The notes under the pieces were generated by a model. That model did not search any database. It was not told the origin of the DNA and was given only the letters and a program-made list of their open reading frames with translations. A stretch of 64,000 nt of DNA, taken from the NCBI GenBank assembly GCA_900466475.1, contig UBMI01000009.1:612480-676479 (forward strand), read 5' to 3'. Positions 18,278 through 26,098 of this stretch are shown one piece after another; within the stretch, counting starts at the first letter, position 1; every line of letters begins with the position of its first letter. Made by a program: the position numbers and the translations under genes. Source of the stretch: Hyphomicrobiales bacterium (GTDB lineage: Bacteria; Pseudomonadota; Alphaproteobacteria; Rhizobiales; Rhizobiaceae).

Positions 18278-18299
18278 TCACAGGCTGTCATGCTAGCCG

Positions 18300-18738
18300 T
18301 GGCGAGCGTTTAGAATGATCGTAAGGAAATCGCAAGAGGGCTTTCCAAAAACATTTCCTGCAATTTCAAACTCCGGCCACATAGAGCTCGTAGTGATCAA
18401 GGACCGATCCGGTGTCTGAGTACGCCGCGACAGCCGCAGGCGCAGCTGATGATAAAAGGTCCATCGTGATGGAAATTCGGGCTGCGCTGAACAACAATTA
18501 GGCTAACAGCTGCCCAGTCCGCAACCATAAGTCTATCGGCCGCGCAAAAGACAGATCTCAGCGAGATTAGCCTGTCGCCTATATTTATCCCTAGGGAACG
18601 ATCTGCGATCACATTGATCGCCTTCACCTTCGCTATATTAGCTAAACCGAAATTTAACTTCAAACATTAGTAACAAACTCTTAACTTGACTTTCAGAATC
18701 GTCATTCCATCCTACCTCTGGGAGAGACAGGAGTTGAA
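18300..18738. other. Intergenic region between tRNA-Cys and the second KTSC-like gene
   Basis: About 440 bp of lower GC content. An 88-codon TTG-started minus-strand frame (18397-18663) has no ribosome binding site and no recognisable sequence, so I see no supported gene here. Confidence 0.4.
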
Positions 18739-19125
18739 ATGAATTGGGTGCCTTTGAATTCCAAGCAGATTCGCGCTGTCTCCTACGACCCAGAGACTCA
18801 GGTCCTTCATGCCAAATTCGCCGGCCGCAGCTCAGTGCGGCATGTCGGGGTGCCGCCGCATATTTATGACAACCTCGTCGAAACCAGCGACCCGGAATTT
18901 TACTATAAATATTATCTGGAGCCTTCGCGTATCGAGAGCGGCTGGCAGAAAGCCAATCTCAGCTCCCACGCGGTAAAGCTGTTGATCATTCTCATCGGCG
19001 TGCTCGCGATAACGGCGACGGCGCTCGAGGAAAATGGCGAACTGCCAATTCACCTGTCGGAGATTACAGAAACAGGAGCAATCTCTCCAGCTCCGACTGC
19101 AAGCCCTGCTGTCTCACCGCACTGA
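18739..19125 (+). CDS. KTSC-domain-like protein with C-terminal membrane span
   Basis: A 128-residue protein with a KTSC-type N-terminal domain (IRAVSYDPETQVLHAKFAGR, then VRHVGVPPHIYDNLVETSDP and EFYYKYYLEP, about residues 11-62), a linker, a predicted transmembrane helix (VKLLIILIGVLAITATAL, about 76-93) and a short acidic, Pro/Ser-rich tail. The ATG follows GGGAGAGACAGGAGTTGAA, a good ribosome binding site. The KTSC fold is linked in other bacteria to phage or lysyl-tRNA-associated proteins, but no role is established. It is probably anchored to the inner membrane with the KTSC domain inside. Related in pattern to the 96-residue protein upstream. Confidence 0.68.
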   Translation: MNWVPLNSKQIRAVSYDPETQVLHAKFAGRSSVRHVGVPPHIYDNLVETSDPEFYYKYYLEPSRIESGWQKANLSSHAVKLLIILIGVLAITATALEENGELPIHLSEITETGAISPAPTASPAVSPH

Positions 19126-19179
19126 CGGATCCAGGGCTGCGCTGCGGCGCCGATCCTCTCGGTGTAGCCGCTTACGAAC

Positions 19180-19473
19180 TTACGCGGGCCGCTTCCGGCG
19201 ATGCCACCAGACGGCCAAACGGCGCCGCCATCTGCGTGCTATCGGCAAGTCGTGAGACAGGACGATGAAGCCCAGCGGCAGCATCCAGAATCCCAGAATA
19301 GGCAAAAAGCCAAGGAAACCGCCGAAAATGAGGACCATTCCAGTCATCATGCGTGCGATACGAGAGCGCGGCATCGGCACCCGCAGCGAGCCGAGAACAA
19401 GCTTGCCATCCCTGTGATCGATGCCGAAACGCTTTTCTCCGGCCTTTTTCGGCCCATTTTTGCTGCTAGTCAT
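19180..19473 (-). CDS. Putative small membrane protein (PGPGW-like)
   Basis: A 97-residue protein: a basic soluble N-terminus (SKNGPKKAGEKRFGIDHRDGKLV), a hydrophobic region with two short helices (MMTGMVLIFGGFLGFLPILGFWMLPLGFIVLSHDL) and a strongly basic Trp/Arg-rich C-terminus (RRWRRRLAVWWHRRKRP). This G-x-x-L-P-x-L-G-x-x-x-x-P pattern resembles the putative transmembrane protein family PGPGW, whose function is unknown. The ATG giving MTSSKNG is preferred over a 23-codon longer frame because it starts a coherent hydrophilic domain. It is convergent with the KTSC-like gene and runs toward it. Confidence 0.6.
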   Translation of the reverse strand: MTSSKNGPKKAGEKRFGIDHRDGKLVLGSLRVPMPRSRIARMMTGMVLIFGGFLGFLPILGFWMLPLGFIVLSHDLPIARRWRRRLAVWWHRRKRPA

Positions 19474-19591
19474 CCACAAGAGATGGGCCCAAGCGCTGCA
19501 AATACAAGCTGATTTCATTTTTTTGAAAAAACTGCTTGGCAAATCGGGAAAGCATTTGTATTACCCCGCTCACGCCGCGGCCAAGCGGTGA

Positions 19592-19666
19592 TCCCTGGTA
19601 GCTCAGCGGTAGAGCATTCGACTGTTAATCGACAGGTCGCCGGTTCGAATCCGGCCCGGGGAGCCA
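19592..19666 (+). tRNA. tRNA-Asn (GUU)
   Basis: 75 nt with encoded CCA. Acceptor stem TCCCTGG/CCGGGGA (one U-G pair), anticodon loop ACTGTTAAT with GTT, T-arm GCCGGTTCGAATCCGGC. No second copy of its 3' end was noticed in the window. Confidence 0.96.
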
Positions 19667-20000
19667 GTTTCAGAGATAAGCGCCTGTTTTCGTAGAATAT
19701 TCCGAAGCAGGCGCTTTCTCGATACCCCTCCCGTAAGTTTTCGCCGATCAGCCGATAAAATCTCGATGTCCGTCGCCGACATGCTGACAGCAGCCCTTTC
19801 GGCTATCGCACTTGCGCTCGCCTGAATTTTCGTCAAAATCCTGATTGCAGTGCGCGGGCTCCCGATATCAGCGCGCCTGTGCCCGAAATTTTCATTCATA
19901 AATCAAAAAAAGAATTGCAGATCGCAACGTGGTGGCGGCACTCAGCCCCTCGCGCTTATCAGTCCAAATTTCCAGCCTATCTTCACGACGAGGATGCGAC
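19667..20000. other. Intergenic region between tRNA-Asn and araC-type gene
   Basis: About 330 bp; minus-strand frames here end in a tRNA-derived peptide and are artefacts. No gene or att-type repeat of the tRNA end was found. The promoter of the AraC-type gene must lie here. Confidence 0.4.
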
Positions 20001-20888
20001 ATGGATTTCGACGCATCGCAAGGCGACAGAAAATATCCGACCAGTCAGCAGGTGGGCGGGCTTGTTGAATGTTCGGGCCTTCAGGTCGAGCTCCGGCGTT
20101 TCGATCCGGGCTGGCAGGTCGACCTTACGCTCGAATGCACGGAGATAGCCGTCCTTTTGTCGGGTCAGTCGAAGATCAGATGGACAGGCGACGGTCACCG
20201 GCGGGAAGCTATCGCCCGACCGGGCGTTGCCTGGGTATGTCCAGCTGGCGTCAATGAGAGCGCTGTTGAGATTGTCGGCACCATGCCCGAGTCCCTGCAC
20301 ATCTTCCTGCCGCCATCACTCGTTGCCGAGAGTGCACTTTCAAACTTTGATATCGACCCGGCCAGGGCGCAAATCGCGTATGCGGGCGGCGTCCCGGATC
20401 CGGTAATCTTGCAACTAGGCGAGCTCTTTCGTGGCGTGCTGAATCGCAAACTGGAAGCAACGGACCGGCTGTTTCTCGATGGAATCCAGCTGGCGCTGGC
20501 GGCGCATTTGCTCGGGACCTATTCGTCCGCCCGCTGGCATCCGCCGACGCGGACACCCACCATCGATCCGAAGAGGCTGAGGCGCGTCCTCGATTTCATC
20601 GAGGCGCGCATCGCGGCGGAGATATCGCTGGAGGACCTTGCGGCCGAGGCCTGCCTCAGCCCCTTCCACTTTTCCCGCGTGTTTCGCGCCGCCACCGGCT
20701 TTGCGCCGCATCGCTATGTCACCGAGCGACGGATCGAGGCAGCCAAGGAGAAGCTGCGGCTCGCGCAGTCTTCGCTGGTGGAGATCGCCATCGATACCGG
20801 CTTCGGCTCGCAGGCAAACTTCACCCGCGTCTTCCGCAAGATGACGGGGCTGACACCGGGCCAGTACCGCGCGCTTTTCACCTCATAA
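20001..20888 (+). CDS. AraC-family transcriptional regulator
   Basis: A 295-residue regulator with the AraC/XylS DNA-binding domain at the C-terminus (about residues 190-293): first helix-turn-helix ISLEDLAAEACLSPFHFSRVFR, second helix-turn-helix SLVEIAIDTGFGSQANFTRVFR, and the ending TGLTPGQYR. The N-terminal domain (cupin-like effector domain, with IAVLLSGQSKIRWTG) gives no clue to the ligand. The ATG at 20001 follows CGAGGATGCGAC; an earlier in-frame start would add an unrelated 24 residues. It is followed on the same strand by a HbpS/GlcG-like gene, an SDR and a SnoaL-like gene, which it plausibly controls. Confidence 0.92.
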   Translation: MDFDASQGDRKYPTSQQVGGLVECSGLQVELRRFDPGWQVDLTLECTEIAVLLSGQSKIRWTGDGHRREAIARPGVAWVCPAGVNESAVEIVGTMPESLHIFLPPSLVAESALSNFDIDPARAQIAYAGGVPDPVILQLGELFRGVLNRKLEATDRLFLDGIQLALAAHLLGTYSSARWHPPTRTPTIDPKRLRRVLDFIEARIAAEISLEDLAAEACLSPFHFSRVFRAATGFAPHRYVTERRIEAAKEKLRLAQSSLVEIAIDTGFGSQANFTRVFRKMTGLTPGQYRALFTS

Positions 20889-21053
20889 GCGACCCATCCA
20901 CCTTCCTGAGGCGCTTGCCTGTTCCCCTTGCGCGTCCGTCGGGCGCAAGATTTGCACATAGTGCAGCAAGAGATGGAAATACGGCACGCGACTTCCAGCC
21001 TAAACCTGTCGCATCGAACGGGGCCGCCCTGAACGATGAGAGGAGACAGGGAC

Positions 21054-21455
21054 ATGATCACCATCGAAGAGGCCCGCAGAGTCATCGCTGCCGGTGAGGC
21101 GCGGGCAAGGGAAATCGGCGTTCCGGCCAATATCGCGGTCCTCGATGCGGGCGCCCACATAAAGGCGTTTGCACGCATGGACGGCGCCCTGCTCGGCTCC
21201 ATCGACATCGCCGTCAACAAGGCCCGGACGGCTGCGCTATTTTCCATGCCCACGGAAACGATCGGCGAATTCTGCAAACCCGGCGGCACATCGTTCGGGT
21301 TGGAGCAGACCAATGGCGGCCTCGTCGTCTTCGCAGGCGGCATTCCCCTTACCGATGGACGCAACATCGTGATCGGCGCCGTCGGCGTGTCCGGAGGGGC
21401 AGTCGCCCAGGACCTCGACATTGCCCAGGCTGCAGCAGCCGCCATCGCCGGCTGA
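21054..21455 (+). CDS. HbpS/GlcG family protein (DUF336)
   Basis: A 133-residue protein of the GlcG/HbpS family, known as heme-binding or oxidative-stress accessory proteins in a few bacteria but mostly uncharacterised. Family features: ITIEEARRVIAAGEARARE at the N-terminus, VAVLDAGAHIKAFARMDGA (the conserved D-x-x-G-x-x-x-x-x-R-M-D), KARTAALFSMPTE, and the Gly-rich stretch GGIPLTDGRNIVIGAVGVSG. The start ATG follows GAGGAGACAGGGAC, a good ribosome binding site; six extra upstream codons would include this site. It is 38 bp before an SDR gene and probably co-transcribed with it. Confidence 0.88.
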   Translation: MITIEEARRVIAAGEARAREIGVPANIAVLDAGAHIKAFARMDGALLGSIDIAVNKARTAALFSMPTETIGEFCKPGGTSFGLEQTNGGLVVFAGGIPLTDGRNIVIGAVGVSGGAVAQDLDIAQAAAAAIAG

Positions 21456-21492
21456 ACTATTTTCAACCCCAAGCGCATCGAAGGAAGTCATC

Positions 21493-22302
21493 ATGACGAA
21501 GACCATTCTCATCACTGGCGCAGGCTCAGGCTTCGGCAAGGCTGCCGCCCTCGGCATGGCCAAGAACGGCCACACCATCATCGCGACGGCGCAGGTCTCC
21601 TCGCAGGTCACGCCGCTGCGCGAAGAAGCCGCCGCGCTCGGCCTGGAAAACTTCCACGTCGAACGCCTCGACCTCACCGACCCCTACGATATCAAGCAGG
21701 CGCAACGTTGGGATTTTGACGTTCTCTGGAACAATGCCGGCATGGGCGAAGCCGGTCCGGTCTGGGAAATCCCGGTCGAGCTCGTGCGCAAGAACTACGA
21801 AGTCAACGTCTTCCTGCCGCTGGTACTGACCCAGGGCGTCGTTCAGCGCTGGATCCGCGAAGGCAAGAACCATGGCAAGAAGGTGGTCTTCACCTCCTCG
21901 ATGGGCGGCCTGTTCACTCCGGCCAACTGGGGGACCTATGTCTCTACCAAGCATGCTCTGGAATCGATCGCCGAAGCGCTGCAGCAGGAACTCGGCCCCT
22001 ACGGCATCAAGATCCAGACGATCAATCCGGGTGCCTATTACACCGGCTACAACGAAACGATGGCCGACAATCCGTTCCGCTGGCTCGATGACAGCAAGAA
22101 CTTTACCAAGCGGGCCGAACTGCGCAGCGGCTTCGACGACTTCTTCGCCACCCCCGAAGGCAAGATGGACCCAGCGGAAATGATCGAGCGGATGATCGAG
22201 ATCGTCCCAGCCGATACCGGCAAGTTCCGCAACGTCGTCCCGAAGGTCATCGAGGACATGCTTAAGGAGCATCAGCTCAAGGCCTGGGAAAACCGGATCT
22301 AA
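21493..22302 (+). CDS. Short-chain dehydrogenase/reductase
   Basis: A 269-residue classical-type SDR. It has the Rossmann motif TGAGSGFG (residues 8-15), NNAGMGEAG in the NAG position, catalytic Ser in FTSSMGG, and Tyr-x-x-x-Lys as YVSTKHA, so it should be an active NAD(P)H oxidoreductase. The substrate is unknown. The ATG at 21493 follows AAGGAAGTCATC. It lies between the HbpS/GlcG-like and SnoaL-like genes; a strong hairpin without T-run (22330-22353) lies just downstream and may protect or attenuate the transcript. Confidence 0.9.
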   Translation: MTKTILITGAGSGFGKAAALGMAKNGHTIIATAQVSSQVTPLREEAAALGLENFHVERLDLTDPYDIKQAQRWDFDVLWNNAGMGEAGPVWEIPVELVRKNYEVNVFLPLVLTQGVVQRWIREGKNHGKKVVFTSSMGGLFTPANWGTYVSTKHALESIAEALQQELGPYGIKIQTINPGAYYTGYNETMADNPFRWLDDSKNFTKRAELRSGFDDFFATPEGKMDPAEMIERMIEIVPADTGKFRNVVPKVIEDMLKEHQLKAWENRI

Positions 22303-22380
22303 GCAGATCACCGGCGGCAAGCGCCGCAAGCGGCACCTGCCAGTGGGTGCCGCGTCGTCGATCCAACTCAGGAGGAAGCC

Positions 22381-22929
22381 ATGTCCATCACCGCAAGCGC
22401 AACGCTCCACAGCCCGGCACCCTTTGTTCGTCGTATCTTCAACGCTGCCCTCGGCATCGCAGCCGCGATCCTGGCCCTGATCGGGCTCGAAGCCCGCGCC
22501 GCCTCGCAGACGCCAACCGAAACCGAGCGTCGCAACAAGGCGGCCGTCGAGGCCGGCTTTGAGGCATGGGCATCAGGTACAGGCAGCCCTTACGACCTTC
22601 TCGCCGACGACGCCCGCTGGACGATCGAGGGCTATTCGCTGGCATCGAAGACCTATCCGAGCCGCGAGGCGTTCCTGCGCGAGGTGATCCGGCCGTTCAA
22701 CGCCCGCATGAAGGCACCGCTGAAGCCCGTGATCCGCAACGTCTATGCCGACGGCGACACCGTGATCGTCTTTTTCGATGCCCGCGGTATCGCCCGGGAC
22801 GGGAAACCTTACGTCAATACCTATGCCTGGTTCCTCGACATGCGCGACGACCGTATCGTACGCGCCTCGGCCTTTTTCGATTCCGTCGCGTTCAACGAGT
22901 TCTGGATGCGTGTGACGCCTTCAGAATAG
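22381..22929 (+). CDS. Exported SnoaL/NTF2-like fold protein
   Basis: A 182-residue protein with an N-terminal signal peptide (VRRIFNAALGIAAAILALIGLEARA, cut probably after ARA near residue 40) followed by a SnoaL-like domain of the NTF2 fold (AVEAGFEAWASGTGSPYDLLADDARWTIEG, VIRPFNARM, VIVFFDARGIARDGKPYVNTYAWFLDMRDDRIVRASAFFD). The fold is used by cyclases, isomerases and ketosteroid-type enzymes and by non-catalytic binding proteins, so no reaction is claimed. A very good ribosome binding site, CAGGAGGAAGCC, precedes the ATG. It is the last gene of the presumed AraC-controlled run. Confidence 0.78.
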   Translation: MSITASATLHSPAPFVRRIFNAALGIAAAILALIGLEARAASQTPTETERRNKAAVEAGFEAWASGTGSPYDLLADDARWTIEGYSLASKTYPSREAFLREVIRPFNARMKAPLKPVIRNVYADGDTVIVFFDARGIARDGKPYVNTYAWFLDMRDDRIVRASAFFDSVAFNEFWMRVTPSE

Positions 22930-23007
22930 ACGTCAAGAACTTGATCTCGCTCAAACGACGCGCGACGAAGCAGACGTAACCTCCGTTCACAGCCAACGGA
23001 GATCCCC

Positions 23008-23106
23008 ATGCCAACAGAGACCATCATTATCGTCAGTGGCGTTGTCGCAGCATTCGCGCTTTTTGCAGCCGGTCTCGCCTTTGCGAGCATCACTTCCAGC
23101 AAATAG
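23008..23106 (+). CDS. Small single-span membrane protein (32 aa)
   Basis: A 32-codon frame with an AACGGAGATCCCC ribosome binding region directly upstream. It starts MPTETIIIVSGVVAAFALF, has one hydrophobic helix (IIIVSGVVAAFALFAAGLAFA) and a short polar end SITSSK. I recall similar short Met-Pro-Thr-Glu proteins next to other rhizobial genes, but no function is known. It is followed by a bidirectional terminator. Confidence 0.6.
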   Translation: MPTETIIIVSGVVAAFALFAAGLAFASITSSK

Positions 23107-23165
23107 GCGGAAAGCAATCGTCCGGCTCAGAAACCGCGTCAGCAGCAGACACCGTCGCCGACAAA

Positions 23166-23198
23166 CAAAGACGCCCCGGAAACCAGGGCGTCTTTTTT
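23166..23198. terminator. Bidirectional terminator
   Basis: AAAGACGCCC and GGGCGTCTTT form a 10-bp stem around CGGAAACCA, followed by TTTTGA on the plus strand and preceded by an A-rich stretch, serving the small membrane gene and the convergent peroxiredoxin. Confidence 0.85.
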
Positions 23199-23229
23199 GA
23201 TTCAATCGGATTGTGGTTCCCGCGCAAAC

Positions 23230-23889
23230 TTACGCAGACGGCTGCTTGGTCTTGCGGAGATAAGGCAGAACCGTATCGAAGGAGCCGAAGCGGGCGATGG
23301 CGTCTTCGTTGGAGACGGCGGCGGTGATGATGACGTCGTCGCCCTGATTCCAGTTGGCGGGCGTTGCAACCTGGTGCTTGGCGGTCAGCTGGATGGAGTC
23401 GATGGCGCGCAGGATCTCGTTGAAATTGCGGCCCGTCGTCATCGGGTAGGTGAGGATCAGCTTGATCTTCTTGTCCGGGCCGATGACGAAGACGGAGCGC
23501 ACGGTGGCGTTGTCTGCGGGCGTACGGCCTTCGGAGCTTTCACCGGCGCCGGCCGGCAGCATGTCGTAGAGCTTGGCGACCTTGAGGTCCTTGTCGCCGA
23601 TCAGCGGATATTCGACATCGAAGCCGGTTGCCGTCTTGATGTCGTTCTTCCACTTGCCGTGGCTTTCGACCGGATCGACGGAAATGCCGATGATCTTGAC
23701 GCCGCGCTTCTTGAACTCACCCTCGAGGCCAGCCATGGTGCCGAGCTCGGTCGTGCAAACCGGCGTAAAGTTCTTCGGATGCGAGAAGAGAACCGCCCAG
23801 CCGCTGCCGATCCAGTCATGGAACTGAACGGGGCCCTGGGTGGTGTCGGCGGTGAAATCGGGAGCAATATCGTTGATACGTAGGCTCAT
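23230..23889 (-). CDS. 1-Cys peroxiredoxin (Prx6 family)
   Basis: Thiol peroxidase that reduces hydrogen peroxide and organic hydroperoxides. The 219-residue protein has the peroxidatic cysteine motif NFTPVCTTELG (Cys near residue 45), upstream PDFTADTTQG, and the long C-terminal extension (ATPANWNQGDDVIITAAVSNEDA and DTVLPYLRKTKQP) that identifies the Prx6 class. No resolving cysteine partner is evident, consistent with a 1-Cys type. Start at ATG giving MSLRINDIAPDF. It is convergent with the small membrane gene and divergent from the creatininase-like gene. Confidence 0.94.
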   Translation of the reverse strand: MSLRINDIAPDFTADTTQGPVQFHDWIGSGWAVLFSHPKNFTPVCTTELGTMAGLEGEFKKRGVKIIGISVDPVESHGKWKNDIKTATGFDVEYPLIGDKDLKVAKLYDMLPAGAGESSEGRTPADNATVRSVFVIGPDKKIKLILTYPMTTGRNFNEILRAIDSIQLTAKHQVATPANWNQGDDVIITAAVSNEDAIARFGSFDTVLPYLRKTKQPSA

Positions 23890-24166
23890 GGTCGGCCCTC
23901 CAATTGCGGATCGTTAAATCTGAGCACTCACAGGCAGTTCTGCGTGCAGATGACTATCTACAGACCTGCGCCGAGCGCGGTCAAACGAAAGCCTTCCTCG
24001 AATGGGCCAGCGGCGGAATATTTATTTCCAGCTCCAAAGATGACCTGACATTGGACTACCGGCATCATGCACGCAAAAAGGCAGCGGCGCGCGCACAAAT
24101 CGATGCTTTTCGCATGCCGCGTTATTCCCTACTCACTATCGAAGAATGACAAAGAGGGAAGCGGCG
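23890..24166. other. Divergent region with a doubtful 81-codon frame
   Basis: A plus-strand TTG-started frame at 23904-24149 (includes LEWASGGIFISSSKDDL) runs up to the creatininase-like gene. It has no ribosome binding site and resembles no known family; it could be a small gene or a remnant, and the region also holds promoters for both flanking genes. Confidence 0.3.
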
Positions 24167-24964
24167 ATGGCGACACCATTCTATTGGAATGAACTGAACA
24201 CTTATGATTTTGCCGCTCTTTCCGCTGATACGACCATCGCCATCCTGCCGATTGCTTCGACAGAGCAACACGGTCCGCACCTGCCCATAGCAACCGATGT
24301 GGCGATCGCCAACGGCATGCTGGCGGAACTGCGCCGGCAACGGCCCGACGACCTCGATATCCTTGTCTTGCCAACCCAGGAAATCGGCAAGGCCAATGAG
24401 CATGTCTATGGTCCAGGCACGCTTTCCCTCGGCGCCGAGCTGCTTATCCCCGTCTGGACGGCGATTGGCGCGAAGGTGGCGGAGGCCGGGCTGCGCAAGC
24501 TCGTCATCGTCAACTCGCATGGTGGCAATGTCGATATCATGAGCATCGTCGCGCGCGAGTTGCGCGTGCGCCACCAGATGGCCGTCGTTTCCACACAATG
24601 GGGCCGCTTCGGCAATCCTGACGGCATGATCAGCGAGCAAGAGACACGCTACGGCATTCATGGCGGCGAGGTGGAAACCTCGCTGATGCTGCATTTCCGG
24701 CCGGAACTGGTGCGGATGGAGAAGGCTGAGAATTTCACATCGAAGGCTGAATGGATGCGCGAGCAATCGCAGTATATCCAGCCGCTGCCGCCGCATTCGC
24801 TCGCCTGGATCGCGCACGATCTCAATCCGAACGGGGTTGTCGGCGACGCCTCGAAGGGAACGGCCGAAAAGGGTGAAGCGATCTGCCGCCATCAGGTGAA
24901 GGGCTTTATTGAGCTTCTCCGTGACCTCATGCGCTATCCGCTCTCCAACCTCTATTCGCGATAG
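24167..24964 (+). CDS. Creatininase-family amidohydrolase
   Basis: A 265-residue member of the creatininase superfamily, metal-dependent hydrolases that open cyclic amides (creatinine) or deformylate FAPy-type compounds. Metal-site motifs of the family are visible: STEQHGPHLPIATD (Glu, His, Asp near residues 31-44), LVIVNSHGGNVDIM (His, Asn), and HGGEVETSLML with the conserved Glu. The ATG at 24167 follows GAGGGAAGCGGC; an ATG seven codons earlier is possible. It lies next to a convergent LysR gene and a plus-strand import/degradation cluster, and probably belongs to that pathway. The natural substrate cannot be read from sequence. Confidence 0.88.
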   Translation: MATPFYWNELNTYDFAALSADTTIAILPIASTEQHGPHLPIATDVAIANGMLAELRRQRPDDLDILVLPTQEIGKANEHVYGPGTLSLGAELLIPVWTAIGAKVAEAGLRKLVIVNSHGGNVDIMSIVARELRVRHQMAVVSTQWGRFGNPDGMISEQETRYGIHGGEVETSLMLHFRPELVRMEKAENFTSKAEWMREQSQYIQPLPPHSLAWIAHDLNPNGVVGDASKGTAEKGEAICRHQVKGFIELLRDLMRYPLSNLYSR

Positions 24965-25915
24965 TCAGGCAACGACAGGACGCTCCAGCGGGATGTGTCC
25001 CTTGGCCTGCAGTTCCTGAACAAGGCCGGCGAGCTCGGCCAGCAAGTATTCAACGAAGAGGCTGGTGGCGGAATCGAGCGGCGCCCGGGCACGGGCAAAG
25101 AGCTTCATCGGCTGATGGCGGCTGTGCGGCTCGGCAATCGGGCGGAATACCAGTTCGCCCTGGCGGCATTCGGTGATGACATCAAGCGGGTTCAGCATGG
25201 AGAGCCCTGCCCCGCATTTGACCAGTTTCTTCAGCATTTCCGAAGCGTTGGTCTCCAGAACCGGCTCGACAGGAATATCGAGCCTCGCCATTGCGAGGTT
25301 GATGACCTCACGCAGGCTGGTGCCCTGCTGCGCAAGCACAAGCCGCTCCTGCACCACGTCGGCAAGGCTGATCGGACCGGGCCCGATCAGGGGATGGCCA
25401 GGCGGCAGGACGACGCCGATCGGGATATCGAAATTGCCGAGCGTGCGGATGCCGGGTGTGGCCTGAATATTGAATCCGAGGCCGATATCCACCTCACCCG
25501 ATAGCACCGGATTGACGGTCATCGTGCCGGCATCGTTGCGCAGATGGATGAAAACGCGCGGATGCTCGGACTGGAAGCGGGCGATGATTTCCGGCAACGG
25601 TCCCGCGGCAAGACCGACCGTCGTTACCAATCGCACCTTGCCGGCCTGCTGCATCTTCAGGCTTTTGATGCGACCTTCCAGCCGCTCGTAATTCTTCAGA
25701 ACCTCTCTGATATGCTCGATGCAGAGTTCGCCGGCGGCCGTCAGCCGCAAGCCGCGCGGCAGGCGCTCGAAGAGCGGCGCACCCATTTCCTCTTCGAGAG
25801 CCAGTATCTGCCGGTTGATCGCCGAAGAAGCGACGTTGAGACGCGCTGCAGCCTTCCGGATCGAGCCGGTGCGGGCGATCTCGTTGATGTACAGAAGCTT
25901 TCTGGAGTGCAGCAT
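24965..25915 (-). CDS. LysR-family transcriptional regulator
   Basis: A 316-residue LysR protein with the N-terminal winged helix-turn-helix (YINEIARTGSIRKAAARLNVASSAINRQILALEEEMGAPLFERL, residues about 9-54) and a C-terminal effector-binding domain (LVTTVGLAAGPLPEIIARFQSEHP and onward). It ends exactly next to the stop codon of the creatininase-like gene and is transcribed divergently from the ABC-transporter operon. A perfect TGCC-N5-GGCA palindrome with LysR-type T-N11-A spacing lies between it and that operon. The effector is probably the imported substrate or a breakdown product. Confidence 0.93.
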   Translation of the reverse strand: MLHSRKLLYINEIARTGSIRKAAARLNVASSAINRQILALEEEMGAPLFERLPRGLRLTAAGELCIEHIREVLKNYERLEGRIKSLKMQQAGKVRLVTTVGLAAGPLPEIIARFQSEHPRVFIHLRNDAGTMTVNPVLSGEVDIGLGFNIQATPGIRTLGNFDIPIGVVLPPGHPLIGPGPISLADVVQERLVLAQQGTSLREVINLAMARLDIPVEPVLETNASEMLKKLVKCGAGLSMLNPLDVITECRQGELVFRPIAEPHSRHQPMKLFARARAPLDSATSLFVEYLLAELAGLVQELQAKGHIPLERPVVA

Positions 25916-25975
25916 CGAGACCTCGTTGCATCGTTTTTAAGCACGGCGCCCAAATTAGGCACAGACATCAGGTGA

Positions 25976-25992
25976 GATGCCAAAAAGGCATC
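25976..25992. promoter_or_regulatory. LysR-type operator candidate
   Basis: GATGCC-AAAAA-GGCATC is a perfect inverted repeat, and T(25978) to A(25990) fits the T-N11-A LysR box. It lies 61 bp upstream of the LysR start and 107 bp upstream of the ABC operon. Confidence 0.55.
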
Positions 25993-26098
25993 GTTGCGCA
26001 CGAATTTTGATGCTTTTCAAAGAGCGAAGCAATCGCTCAAATGAAGAAAATCGGGGGCCGAAAACGAGCTTCCAAGGCACCAGAAGGGGAACGCCGCC

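Noticed and set aside
18397..18663. 88-codon minus-strand frame between tRNA-Cys and the KTSC-like gene
   Set aside because: TTG start, no ribosome binding site, no family resemblance.
19592..19666. tRNA-Asn as an attachment site of an integrated element
   Set aside because: No second copy of the tRNA 3' end and no integrase in the window.
19603..19899. 98-codon minus-strand frame ending in GRIRTGDLSINSRMLYR
   Set aside because: The end is antisense translation of the tRNA-Asn gene, a well-known annotation artefact.
23904..24149. 81-codon plus-strand frame before the creatininase-like gene
   Set aside because: TTG start and no ribosome binding site; kept only as a low-confidence note because the composition is not obviously artefactual.
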